Below are positions 1 to 7,539 of a DNA stretch of 39,520 bases, one piece after another. The DNA comes from Defluviitaleaceae bacterium. GTDB taxonomy: Bacteria; Bacillota_I; Bacilli_A; MOL361; Turicibacteraceae. Positions within the stretch are counted from its first letter, which is position 1. Every line of letters begins with the position of its first letter. The notes below the pieces were generated by a model that was not told where the DNA came from, did no database searches, and saw nothing but the letters and a program-made list of their open reading frames with translations. Position numbers and translations under genes: made by a program. Location: contig WRKJ01000095.1 of NCBI GenBank assembly GCA_009778135.1, positions 1 to 39,520 on the forward strand. Reading direction: 5' to 3'.

Positions 1-92
1 CCTCGAGGTCATTTCTTGTCCTGTACTGATCACCTCGTGATAAGTCGGACTTCAAAATGCTTGTCGGGGTTTACACGCTCGTTTTCACTTTT
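1..92 (-). repeat. Left copy of the 120-bp structured repeat/RNA element (truncated by window edge)
   Basis: Read on the minus strand from 92 to 1, this stretch is nearly identical to the units at 22769-22860 and 22889-22980. It begins AAAAGTG, contains the CCCCGACAAGCATTTTGAAG segment and the GTCC...GGAC hairpin, and ends at CCTCGAGG where the window stops. Differences from the right-hand copies are few: a changed triplet before CCCC, one A-for-T near the start, and GAG for GAA in the hairpin loop. It lies downstream of sigE but beyond that gene's terminator and has its own promoter at 94-122, so it looks like a separate transcription unit. Its full length and what follows it cannot be seen. 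Confidence 0.85.
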
Positions 93-93
93 A

Positions 94-122
94 ATTGTAT
101 CATTAAATGCGCTAAAAAACAA
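94..122 (-). promoter_or_regulatory. Sigma-A-like promoter of the left repeat copy
   Basis: On the minus strand, TTGTTT (122-117), a 17-bp spacer, then TGA-TACAAT with the -10 hexamer at 99-94 and an extended TGN. Transcription would start about at the first bases of the repeat. The right-hand copy has an equivalent, stronger box (TGG-TATAAT) at the same position. Confidence 0.55.
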
Positions 123-144
123 TGAAAAACCATCATTTCTTCAG

Positions 145-172
145 CAAAAAAGCCATTCTTCTCAGAACGACT
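145..172 (-). terminator. Intrinsic terminator of spoIIGA-sigE
   Basis: Minus strand: AGTCGTTCT (172-164), loop GAGA, AGAATGGCT (159-151), then a T-run (150-145). The stem has nine pairs, two of them G-U. It lies just after the sigE stop codon and before the promoter of the left repeat copy. Confidence 0.75.
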
Positions 173-183
173 CTTTCATCTCA

Positions 184-891
184 TTAGCTTTTTTTAGCTA
201 CATCCTTTTTAATTTTGGCAATGATTTTCTTTTCCAGGCGAGAAATGTAAGATTGTGAGATCGCCAGTTTATCAGCCACTTCTTTTTGGGTCAAGGCTTC
301 TCCGCCTCCTAGTCCAAAACGCATAAACATGATTTCTTTTTCTCTTTCTTTTAGCTGACGAATGGATTCGAAAACAATTTGTCGTTCAGTATCATCCTCG
401 ATCTCTTGTGACACCACATTTTCATCTGTGCCCAAAACGTCGGATAAGAGCAATTCATTGCCATCCCAATCGACGTTTAACGGTTCATCAAAAGAGACTT
501 CACTTTTCATGCGTGCAATTTTCCTTAAGTACATGAGAATTTCATTTTCAATACAACGGGCTGCATAGGTTGCTAATTTAATGTTTTTATCACTTTTAAA
601 CGTTTGTACCCCTTTGATGAGTCCCATCGTACCAATGCTAATTAAATCTTCGATGTTGATCCCTGATGATTCAAATTTCTTTGAAATAAAAACCACCAAA
701 CGCAAATTTTTCTCAATCAAAACTTGTCGTGCCGATTCATCTCCGCCGTGGTAACGAGCCAATGTTGCAGCCTCTTCTTCTCGTGTTAAAGGCTCAGGCA
801 ATGTTTCCGAGCCATTCACATAATGGACATCTTGATGCTGCTTTTTAAATTTTCCCACCATCCGTGCCACTAAACGCATTAAAACATTCAT
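184..891 (-). CDS. sigE: RNA polymerase sporulation sigma factor SigE (pro-sigma-E)
   Basis: Directs early mother-cell transcription during endospore formation. The 235-residue product matches Bacillus SigE nearly end to end. Region 2 carries [13 protein letters not shown] and the invariant stretch [17 protein letters not shown], followed by [32 protein letters not shown] and LSDVLGT come next, and the C-terminal helix-turn-helix reads [19 protein letters not shown]. About 24 residues precede the conserved [12 protein letters not shown] segment and correspond to the pro-sequence that SpoIIGA removes in Bacillus. The ATG directly abuts the spoIIGA stop codon (892-894), with a GGGGAG ribosome site inside the end of spoIIGA, so the two genes are translationally linked. 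Confidence is high because family and neighbour agree. Confidence 0.97.
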   Translation of the reverse strand: MNVLMRLVARMVGKFKKQHQDVHYVNGSETLPEPLTREEEAATLARYHGGDESARQVLIEKNLRLVVFISKKFESSGINIEDLISIGTMGLIKGVQTFKSDKNIKLATYAARCIENEILMYLRKIARMKSEVSFDEPLNVDWDGNELLLSDVLGTDENVVSQEIEDDTERQIVFESIRQLKEREKEIMFMRFGLGGGEALTQKEVADKLAISQSYISRLEKKIIAKIKKDVAKKS

Positions 892-1668
892 CTATCCCAC
901 TCCCCTACCTACTGTTATTTCTGGTTGTAGCAAAAAATCATATTGAGCAAAACTGGTTTCACACAAACCGACGATGACACCTTTGACAATGACTTCATCA
1001 ATTAAGAGCAAAGTAGGCTTAAATGCCACCATTTTCTTTTCTTCATCACCAACGACACTAAAACCAAGCTCCCATGTTTGAATCACACCATTTTCAATTA
1101 AATCATCGATATTTTCAACTGCACGACGCGGCACAATCATCACAGGCAACTGCGTCCTTTGATCAATCAAGGCATTTCCTGTGTCTACAAACCCCACACC
1201 TGCGATGACCACATCTCCAACATACAGCTTCACTTGATGCTCAAATTCACTTAATGTGTAAACTTTTTTGAAAAAGCGAGATTTGAGCATAAAAGAAACG
1301 GTGCTTATCACAGCTATCACACAACCAAAAACCAAAAACCAACCAATCGGCATCCGATCCAGTTCCATGAAGTACCTCAGTATATGTAAGATCCCTGACA
1401 GAAATGCACTCAACGCATAAAAATACAACGTTATTATTCCATACCCTTTTAATGTTTGCGGCCAAAATGCAATACTGACTGTTAACAGTGGTACAACCAT
1501 GAGAAAAAGTGGCACCGTGAGAAACAAAATCAGACTCACAATGAAACTCACACCAACTGCTGTTAAAAAGATTAAAACAGGTATTTTTTTTTTGACGACC
1601 CAACTAACAGAACTCAATATCAACGCGTCGTAAAAGAGGCTTTGACCGAGGAATAATAACATTTCCAT
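892..1668 (-). CDS. spoIIGA: Sigma-E processing peptidase SpoIIGA
   Basis: Membrane-embedded aspartic protease that activates pro-sigma-E once the sporulation septum forms. The 258-residue protein has an N-terminal half of about five hydrophobic segments (residues 5-130) and a C-terminal soluble protease domain. The catalytic motif FVDTGNALID, with Asp near residue 162, matches the family's D-[ST]-G-N motif. The protein is shorter than Bacillus SpoIIGA (about 309 residues), mainly in the C-terminal domain. An AAGGAG ribosome site lies about 11 bases before the ATG. It is directly upstream of sigE, the usual order. A TATAAT box (minus strand 1713-1708) and loosely Spo0A-like heptamers lie upstream, but I could not define a convincing promoter. 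Confidence 0.93.
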   Translation of the reverse strand: MEMLLFLGQSLFYDALILSSVSWVVKKKIPVLIFLTAVGVSFIVSLILFLTVPLFLMVVPLLTVSIAFWPQTLKGYGIITLYFYALSAFLSGILHILRYFMELDRMPIGWFLVFGCVIAVISTVSFMLKSRFFKKVYTLSEFEHQVKLYVGDVVIAGVGFVDTGNALIDQRTQLPVMIVPRRAVENIDDLIENGVIQTWELGFSVVGDEEKKMVAFKPTLLLIDEVIVKGVIVGLCETSFAQYDFLLQPEITVGRGVG

Positions 1669-1809
1669 GACCTTGTATGCTCCTTTTAAAATTTTTTTGT
1701 TTGACTTATTATAGCTTAACCTCCGTCTGTTTTTTGTCGGAGCGTAGGAAAGTCATTGGCAATTCGATCGACAACAACTCATATAATATTCTTAAGGAGT
1801 TGAAGTTAT

Positions 1810-2514
1810 ATGTTAAATATATTACCCAAAGGCATGATCCTTCATCATATTGTCGACACATTAAAAAAGGAACCTGAACATGGCGTTGTTAAACTAGTTG
1901 AAAAATTGAAATCTCATGCAAAAAAAGATGATGACCGTGCATTAATTGATCAAATCATTCATTATTATACGACGCACGCAACAGCTCGAATGCAACTTAA
2001 AAATCTGGTTTATAACACGAATCGACAGACACTTTATACATTTTCAGAGCACATTTATGATGCCCTCTCTCAGCAGCCACTTACATTCAATTTTATGCGC
2101 ATGATGAGCATGCTAGACGCCTCCAAATTAACCTCTGATCGACCTATTTTTCCTGTTATTGACTTGAAAAATCTAAACGATCCGTCAAAGGAAGTACTGG
2201 CTCAGCTTAAAAACAACGGTTATATCTTCTTTGTCTCCATCGCCGTAACCGACAAAAACTTCACCATTGTAACTTCTGATCAAACTGTCTTAACCTTGAT
2301 TAAACATGGTGTTCGTAGTATTTTTTATCGCCTGCCTGAAGCCGATCAAGCACTTGAAACCCGCCTACTAGAAAGTATTCATCACATCCGAACAGAACGA
2401 CCCATTCTTGCGTTTTTAATAAAAAAAGACGTATCCACTCATACGTCTTTGAATTATGTGATTAACGAGCACTTGGATCAGAAAAGGTATACCATTCGAT
2501 TGAACTTAAACTAA
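1810..2514 (+). CDS. Hypothetical protein without cysteine
   Basis: I do not recognise this 234-residue protein. It has an AAGGAG ribosome site 10 bases before the ATG. There is no signal peptide or clear membrane segment. The N-terminal 70 residues are helical and charged (LKKEPEHGVVKLVEKLK). The middle contains PVIDLKNLNDPSKEVLAQL and an alternating hydrophobic pattern around FFVSIAVTDKNFTIVT and GVRSIFYRL, suggesting a beta/alpha fold. The N-terminal part faintly resembles the region ahead of the radical domain in some radical SAM proteins, but there is no cysteine at all, so it cannot bind such a cluster. The gene is divergent from spoIIGA and convergent with rluB. The rluB terminator lies inside its last 100 bases. 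Confidence 0.75.
   Translation: MLNILPKGMILHHIVDTLKKEPEHGVVKLVEKLKSHAKKDDDRALIDQIIHYYTTHATARMQLKNLVYNTNRQTLYTFSEHIYDALSQQPLTFNFMRMMSMLDASKLTSDRPIFPVIDLKNLNDPSKEVLAQLKNNGYIFFVSIAVTDKNFTIVTSDQTVLTLIKHGVRSIFYRLPEADQALETRLLESIHHIRTERPILAFLIKKDVSTHTSLNYVINEHLDQKRYTIRLNLN
2421..2450 (-). terminator. rluB terminator embedded in the convergent gene
   Basis: Perfect inverted repeat AAAGACGTAT (2425-2434) and ATACGTCTTT (2441-2450) with loop CCACTC. On the minus strand the stem is followed by seven T (2427-2421), as in an intrinsic terminator. On the plus strand no T-run follows. It lies about 80-110 bases after the rluB stop, wholly inside the coding region of the plus-strand gene at 1810-2514. Confidence 0.85.
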
Positions 2515-2528
2515 GCGATGCGCCTTTA

Positions 2529-3311
2529 TCAATACTGTCGCATCCCTTTTGTTGCACGAATGGGCATCTTCTCGCTCGCTTCTTCATCTGCTAGTCGAAG
2601 CAATGCTTTCACTTCACTTTTCGTTAAATGTCGAAACTTCCCTTGCGCCACACCATTGACATCCAAAAAAGCAAAGCGATCACGACGAAGCCTTTTAACA
2701 GGATGACCCACTGCTTCAAGCATGTTCTTAACTTGATGATAACGCCCTTCATGAATGATCAGTTCAACAAGGGTTGATTGATTTTCTTTATCAACACTTA
2801 AAACTTGAAAGACTGCTGGTGCGGTTACATGTCCATCAATTTTAACACCTTTAAGCAAAGGCTTGAGGGTGCTTTTTGTTGCAATTCCTTTAACCCTTGC
2901 TAAGTAAGTTTTGGGAATATGCGTTCGTGGATGCATCATTTTATTAGCAAAATCACCATCATTGGTTAAAAGCAGCACACCTGCTGTGTCATAATCCAAG
3001 CGTCCGACTGGGTAAACACGTGCTGCAACTTTTGTACCAATCAAATCCATCACAGTCTGACGGTCAAACTCATCTTTAACTGTCGTCACACAACCGCGTG
3101 GTTTATTCATTAATAAATAAACATGACTTTCTTTATGAATGGGGACACCATTGACCTCAATCTTGTCTTTTGATGAGACTTTCGTTCCAAGTTCTTTCAC
3201 TGTTTTTCCATTTACTTTAACGACACCTGTCGTTATTAATGCTTCAGCTTTGCGACGAGATGTCACACCTGCTGCCGCAATCACTTTTTGTAATCTTTCT
3301 AAATTTTCCAT
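2529..3311 (-). CDS. rluB: Ribosomal large-subunit pseudouridine synthase, RluB/RsuA family
   Basis: Isomerises a uridine of rRNA to pseudouridine. The N-terminal S4 RNA-binding domain (about residues 3-60) reads RLQKVIAAAGVTSRRKAEAL and VKVNGKTV. The catalytic domain follows with the motif VGRLDYDTAGVLLLTNDGDF, whose aspartate is the catalytic residue, then PKTYLARVKG and HEGRYHQVKNMLEAVGHPVK, typical of the RsuA/RluB/RluE/RluF group. Its 260 residues suit the family; the exact target base cannot be read from sequence. It is transcribed from an extended -10 promoter at 3396-3424 and ends at the embedded terminator 2421-2450. Confidence 0.93.
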   Translation of the reverse strand: MENLERLQKVIAAAGVTSRRKAEALITTGVVKVNGKTVKELGTKVSSKDKIEVNGVPIHKESHVYLLMNKPRGCVTTVKDEFDRQTVMDLIGTKVAARVYPVGRLDYDTAGVLLLTNDGDFANKMMHPRTHIPKTYLARVKGIATKSTLKPLLKGVKIDGHVTAPAVFQVLSVDKENQSTLVELIIHEGRYHQVKNMLEAVGHPVKRLRRDRFAFLDVNGVAQGKFRHLTKSEVKALLRLADEEASEKMPIRATKGMRQY

Positions 3312-3395
3312 TATTTATCACTCACTCATCTGAAGAAGCTTTTCACATGTTTTCCTTTAACCTTCAAGTTGATAAGAAAAAAAGCCACTAAAATC

Positions 3396-3424
3396 ATTGT
3401 ACCATAAAATGACCAAAAGTTAAA
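3396..3424 (-). promoter_or_regulatory. Probable rluB promoter
   Basis: Minus strand: a weak TTTAAC (3424-3419), 17 bases, then extended -10 TGG-TACAAT with the hexamer at 3401-3396, about 85 bases before the rluB ATG. Promoter strength would rest on the extended -10. Confidence 0.5.
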
Positions 3425-3437
3425 TACGCCAGCTTCA

Positions 3438-4991
3438 TCATAAGATATCTTTTGATTTAAGTTTTAAAAGATAGGTCGTTGGTAAAATGGTTGCTAACAT
3501 CATAATGAAGACAAAGCTAACAAAGAAGGCTAAAATGCCGTTTTGACCCAATGTGAAGTCATAAGCTTCTACCATTTGTTCTGCTGTCATTTGAATCCCA
3601 AATCCCATCGCATTAAAGTCTCGACCGATCATCAATTCATTGGGAACGACAAAAGGATGCGTGATGAGTTGTTCATTTAACATCATATAAGTCAGTCGCT
3701 GTGCCATTAAATGACCCGTCAACAACGAAACGACAAGGGCGAAAGTCGTCACAATCAAAACTTCTATTAACATCTGGCAAATGATCTTAACTTTAGGCAT
3801 GCCAAGCGCTAAATAGATGCCAACTTCTACCTTTGAATCTGATAAAAATAGCAAGATTAGCAAGCCTAGAAGGGCAAACGAGCCTAATATCGTTCCGATA
3901 AATAGACCCGTTGATATCCCCTGAAATTGAGCCAGCACATCGGTCATGTGCCCAAACTCAGTCCGTAAGTCTTCAATCACATAAAAAGGGGGAATGAATG
4001 CAGTAGCAGCGACATTAAAAGCTTCTAAATGAAGGGGATCATCTAAGACAAATACGATGTCATGATAATTTGTTTCTGGAAAATAATCAAGTTGCTCTGG
4101 AAAATAAATTTCAACATGAGTTCGATAAAATTGAAAATTTGCATCCGCAATGGCAAATGGCACATACATGCGACGCCCATTTAGTTCCACATGATTAAGA
4201 AAATCAATCAGACTCATCTCATCATTCATTTCCACGGTGGGTCTAAAAATTCCGATAACTTCAAGCTGAACTTCTTCAGCTACACGTAGCTGAGCTCCTG
4301 GTCTAAAAAGTCCGATAAATCGACCTGTAAAATCATCAAACGTCTCATAAATACGTTGCTCAAAAGTGATCATTGAGCCAATCCCCAATCCATTAGCCAA
4401 AGCAAATCCTTCTGGTATGAGCATGACAGGATGACCATTTTCGACTTCTTCCGTCGTAAACGTTCGTCCTGAAACCAATTCAATCACACCTGCCGCCATC
4501 TCTAAAATAGCTGGATAACGAATACCTTTAATATCTTCAAATACTTCAAAAGCTTCTCCCATCATGCGATGACTTCTTCGAGTAAGTTCTTGCATGATCA
4601 CTTCTTCTGCCAACCAATCAACATCTAAATAAAGACTCGTATCAAGTGGGAAATAGAATTCATTGCTATAAAAGCCTGCAAAAATGGCATAATCAAAAAG
4701 CCGTACGTACGGCAACTGACCCATCAGCTCAAAAATACCACGATTCAAGCTTTCGATTTCTAGCCATTCATCATAGCGCTCAAAATGTGAAACGATGGCA
4801 TCCGTATCGGCTCTAATCGTCGCAACAGGCGGAATCTGTTGCAATAAATTGACCTCCGTTTGACGAATGGCTCTTGAAATCGAAACAGCCCCTAAGGTTA
4901 AACTTCCTAATACAACTGTCACTAAAAATAAAATGAGAAATTTAATAGGTCGGCGGATAATGCTAATAAATCCACGCTTAAACACATGCAT
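3438..4991 (-). CDS. ABC transporter permease, FtsX/MacB-like
   Basis: Membrane subunit of a type VII (MacB-like) ABC system. The 517-residue protein starts with a positively charged cytoplasmic tail (MHVFKRGFISIIRRPIKF) and one membrane segment (about 17-38). A large acidic extracytoplasmic domain follows (about 40-355). Three C-terminal membrane segments (about 360-385, 405-430, 480-505) surround the FtsX-type segment SKVEVGIYLALGMPKVKI, and the protein ends LLKLKSKDIL, as is common in this family. An AAGGAGTGG site lies upstream of the ATG. It is 21 bases downstream of the lipoprotein gene and shares its promoter. No ATPase gene lies beside it, so the energising subunit must be encoded elsewhere. 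Substrate unknown. Confidence 0.85.
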   Translation of the reverse strand: MHVFKRGFISIIRRPIKFLILFLVTVVLGSLTLGAVSISRAIRQTEVNLLQQIPPVATIRADTDAIVSHFERYDEWLEIESLNRGIFELMGQLPYVRLFDYAIFAGFYSNEFYFPLDTSLYLDVDWLAEEVIMQELTRRSHRMMGEAFEVFEDIKGIRYPAILEMAAGVIELVSGRTFTTEEVENGHPVMLIPEGFALANGLGIGSMITFEQRIYETFDDFTGRFIGLFRPGAQLRVAEEVQLEVIGIFRPTVEMNDEMSLIDFLNHVELNGRRMYVPFAIADANFQFYRTHVEIYFPEQLDYFPETNYHDIVFVLDDPLHLEAFNVAATAFIPPFYVIEDLRTEFGHMTDVLAQFQGISTGLFIGTILGSFALLGLLILLFLSDSKVEVGIYLALGMPKVKIICQMLIEVLIVTTFALVVSLLTGHLMAQRLTYMMLNEQLITHPFVVPNELMIGRDFNAMGFGIQMTAEQMVEAYDFTLGQNGILAFFVSFVFIMMLATILPTTYLLKLKSKDIL

Positions 4992-5012
4992 AAGACCACT
5001 CCTTCACATGTC

Positions 5013-6122
5013 TCACTCCGCTACAACTTCAACTAAAAGGCGATTAGATGCACGCTGTGGAAAGGAGTTGGCAAGTGAATTAGGTAATAGTGGATTTTCA
5101 ATGAGGAAGAACACAAGTTCATGATAACCGACTTCATCAATCCCATCAAGGATCAAATAGCCATGATCTTTCACATGATTCAACCCATGATTAGCAGTAT
5201 CAACGATGAAGAACGGTTCTCCATTAATCCGGACTTGCTCCCAATTTAAAAGACCGATGATTAAATAATTTTCCAACGCATACCCAGCTCCCGGTTGAGG
5301 GCTGGTATAAAACTGCAAACGAATGTCTTCACCAGGATGTACTTGAATATGGAGCTCTGGAAAAGCAACCAAGTCAAATTCATCCATTTCAAATTCAGGT
5401 GCTACCCACAAATCCATAAACTGCTGATTCTCTTGACGTACGTGCACTTCCTGATAGCGCCTCATGACTTCAACCCTATTTTCACCTGTTCCCACGATTA
5501 AATCATTGTTTAAAATCCTTGCATGTTCTGGTCGACGAAAGACAATGGCATCATCATCCGTAATCACTTCTCTTTGAGGATCGGTAAATAAAGCCATGGT
5601 TAATTTATTGGTACTGTCTGGCAACAAATAAGCATCATGAATGGTGAATTCCAAATCAATTTCGTAGCCTCTTGCTAAAAAAAATAAAAAATAAGGTGCA
5701 TATGCTTCGCATCCACTCCCCACCACTGAAAATGGAACAGCTTCATAATTGAGGAAAAATTTCAAAAGGAGCGGTAAACCGTCAGTCGAATGGTTAGCAA
5801 AATAAGCCGTCAACGAATCACTAACGTCATCAATTTCAATGACACCATAAAAATCTTCAAAAGGACCTAAGACCAAATCTGTTTGACTGACACCAAAAGA
5901 TTTAGCCAGTTCCATGGATGTGGCGGCGTCAAACATCTCATCCATCATGTAAAGCATACCTTCATCTGTAATCGGCCTGATATTTAACACATCGTTAAGG
6001 TGACACTGTTCATCCAAATGATGACTTAATTGATCTTCACTTTGCTGATCAGCTTGACATGCCACTAAAAATGAAGTAGCCGTTAAGACCACAGCTGTTC
6101 CTTTTTTAATTTTTTTGATCAT
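5013..6122 (-). CDS. Putative lipoprotein, function unknown
   Basis: The 369-residue protein begins with a lipoprotein signal peptide: lysine-rich MIKKIKKGT, a hydrophobic core, then the lipobox FLVAC with the lipidated cysteine at residue 22, followed by QADQQSEDQ. The mature part is acidic and appears to be mostly beta-strand and loop, with repeated short hydrophobic strands (for example NYLIIGLLNWEQVRINGEPF). I recognise no catalytic motif or named family. An AAGGAG site lies 11 bases ahead of the ATG. It is the first gene of a two-gene unit with the MacB-like permease, behind a consensus sigma-A promoter. This suggests, as inference only, that the lipoprotein works with the permease at the outer face of the membrane. 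Confidence 0.82.
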   Translation of the reverse strand: MIKKIKKGTAVVLTATSFLVACQADQQSEDQLSHHLDEQCHLNDVLNIRPITDEGMLYMMDEMFDAATSMELAKSFGVSQTDLVLGPFEDFYGVIEIDDVSDSLTAYFANHSTDGLPLLLKFFLNYEAVPFSVVGSGCEAYAPYFLFFLARGYEIDLEFTIHDAYLLPDSTNKLTMALFTDPQREVITDDDAIVFRRPEHARILNNDLIVGTGENRVEVMRRYQEVHVRQENQQFMDLWVAPEFEMDEFDLVAFPELHIQVHPGEDIRLQFYTSPQPGAGYALENYLIIGLLNWEQVRINGEPFFIVDTANHGLNHVKDHGYLILDGIDEVGYHELVFFLIENPLLPNSLANSFPQRASNRLLVEVVAE

Positions 6123-6169
6123 CCTTAATCATGCTCCTTTCATGCTTTAACCAACGGTTATATTGAAGC

Positions 6170-6198
6170 ATTATAGCTGATCAGATCATTTTTGTCAA
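6170..6198 (-). promoter_or_regulatory. Consensus sigma-A promoter of the lipoprotein-permease unit
   Basis: Minus strand: TTGACA (6198-6193), exactly 17 bases, TATAAT (6175-6170). Both hexamers match the consensus perfectly. Start would be about 40 bases before the lipoprotein ATG. Confidence 0.88.
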
Positions 6199-6266
6199 AA
6201 CTTACAAAAGGTCAAAGGGACGTATTTCTACAATTTTCCACAGAGTCAAAGCATCTTCTCAAACAC

Positions 6267-7367
6267 TTACACATTGAACCTAAATAGCATAATATCGCCA
6301 TCTTGAACCACGTAAGTTTTTCCTTCCGAACGGTATTTCCCTGCTTCTTTTACTTTTGCTTCTGTTTGGTGCGTCATTAAATCTTCAAAAGTCATCACTT
6401 CAGCACGGATAAAACCACGTTCAAAGTCTCCGTGAATAATTCCCGCACACTGCGGGGCTAACATCCCATCCCGAAATGTCCACGCACGCACTTCTTTTGG
6501 ACCTGCCGTGAAGTATGTTTTTAAGTTTAATAAGCGGTAAGCTTCTCGAATCAATTGATCAAGTCCACTTTCTTCGATGCCCAAGTCTTCTAAAAACAAC
6601 GCTTTGTCTTCATCTTCCAAGGTTGCTATTTCTTCTTCAATTTTAGCACTGATCACGACGACAGCTGCATTTTCTTTTGCCGCATAAGCTTTCAACTGGG
6701 CTAAATGTTGGTTTTGCGATGGATCAGCTAAATCAGTTTCTGCCACATTAGCCACATAAAGGATGGGTTTTAGTGTAAGCAGGGTTAAATGTTTAATGAT
6801 GGCGACATCGTCTTCTGATAATCCCAGTGCACGTACCGGTAATGCTTCTTCAAAGCCAGCTTTAACTTTTTCTAAAACCTCAGCTTCAGCTTTGGCGGCT
6901 TTATCTCCAGATTTAGCAGCTTTTCCTAAACGTGCCAATCGCTTATCGACTTGTTCCATATCCGCAAGAATTAATTCTAGATTAATGACATCTGCATCAC
7001 GTGTTGGATCAGTGCTCCCTTCTACATGAATAATATTTTCATCATCAAAACACCGAACCACGTGACAAATGGCATCTGTTTCACGAATGTTGGCAAGAAA
7101 TTTATTTCCAAGGCCTTCTCCTTGCGACGCACCTTTAACAAGTCCAGCAATGTCAGTAAACTCAAAAGTTGTCGGAATGGTTTTTTCGGGTTTAATTAAA
7201 GCAGTTAAAGCCGTGATTCGTGCATCAGGCACGGTGACCACGCCTACATTAGGTTCAATGGTTGCAAAGGGGTAATTAGCTGCTTCAATCTCCGATTTCG
7301 TAATCGCATTAAATAAGGTTGATTTTCCAACATTTGGCAAGCCGACAATTCCAGCGGTAAGTGGCAT
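6267..7367 (-). CDS. ychF: Ribosome-binding ATPase YchF
   Basis: Obg-related P-loop protein that hydrolyses ATP and binds ribosomes. The 366-residue product is the standard length. It shows the G1 loop [16 protein letters not shown] (residues 9-24), the YchF signature [18 protein letters not shown], and G3 [20 protein letters not shown]. The G4 region reads NVAETD instead of NKxD, as usual in YchF and the basis of its ATP preference. A central helical insertion (about 135-200) and a C-terminal TGS domain follow ([20 protein letters not shown] and [13 protein letters not shown]). A GGAG site lies about 9 bases upstream of the ATG. It appears to be a single-gene unit. Confidence 0.97.
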   Translation of the reverse strand: MPLTAGIVGLPNVGKSTLFNAITKSEIEAANYPFATIEPNVGVVTVPDARITALTALIKPEKTIPTTFEFTDIAGLVKGASQGEGLGNKFLANIRETDAICHVVRCFDDENIIHVEGSTDPTRDADVINLELILADMEQVDKRLARLGKAAKSGDKAAKAEAEVLEKVKAGFEEALPVRALGLSEDDVAIIKHLTLLTLKPILYVANVAETDLADPSQNQHLAQLKAYAAKENAAVVVISAKIEEEIATLEDEDKALFLEDLGIEESGLDQLIREAYRLLNLKTYFTAGPKEVRAWTFRDGMLAPQCAGIIHGDFERGFIRAEVMTFEDLMTHQTEAKVKEAGKYRSEGKTYVVQDGDIMLFRFNV

Positions 7368-7434
7368 AACTCTTCATCTCCTAGTGAATAAACACAGTCA
7401 TTTTTCTTGTGCTTTCTTTTTGCACAACTCGTTC

Positions 7435-7463
7435 ATTATACACTAATTTTCTTGTTTTTACCA
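7435..7463 (-). promoter_or_regulatory. Possible ychF promoter
   Basis: Minus strand TATAAT (7440-7435), 17 bases downstream of a weak TGGTAA (7463-7458), about 67 bases before the ychF ATG. The -10 hexamer is perfect but the -35 matches only half of the consensus. Confidence 0.4.
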
Positions 7464-7539
7464 GTGAGAACTGACATTTTCACATCAATTCTCAACATGT
7501 CTTATCAACAGATGTACCCTCCATTTGCTTCGATACGAC

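Noticed and set aside
1782-1787. TATAAT as -10 box for the plus-strand gene at 1810
   Set aside because: The start would fall on the ribosome site and no -35 is at a proper distance; likely chance in AT-rich DNA.
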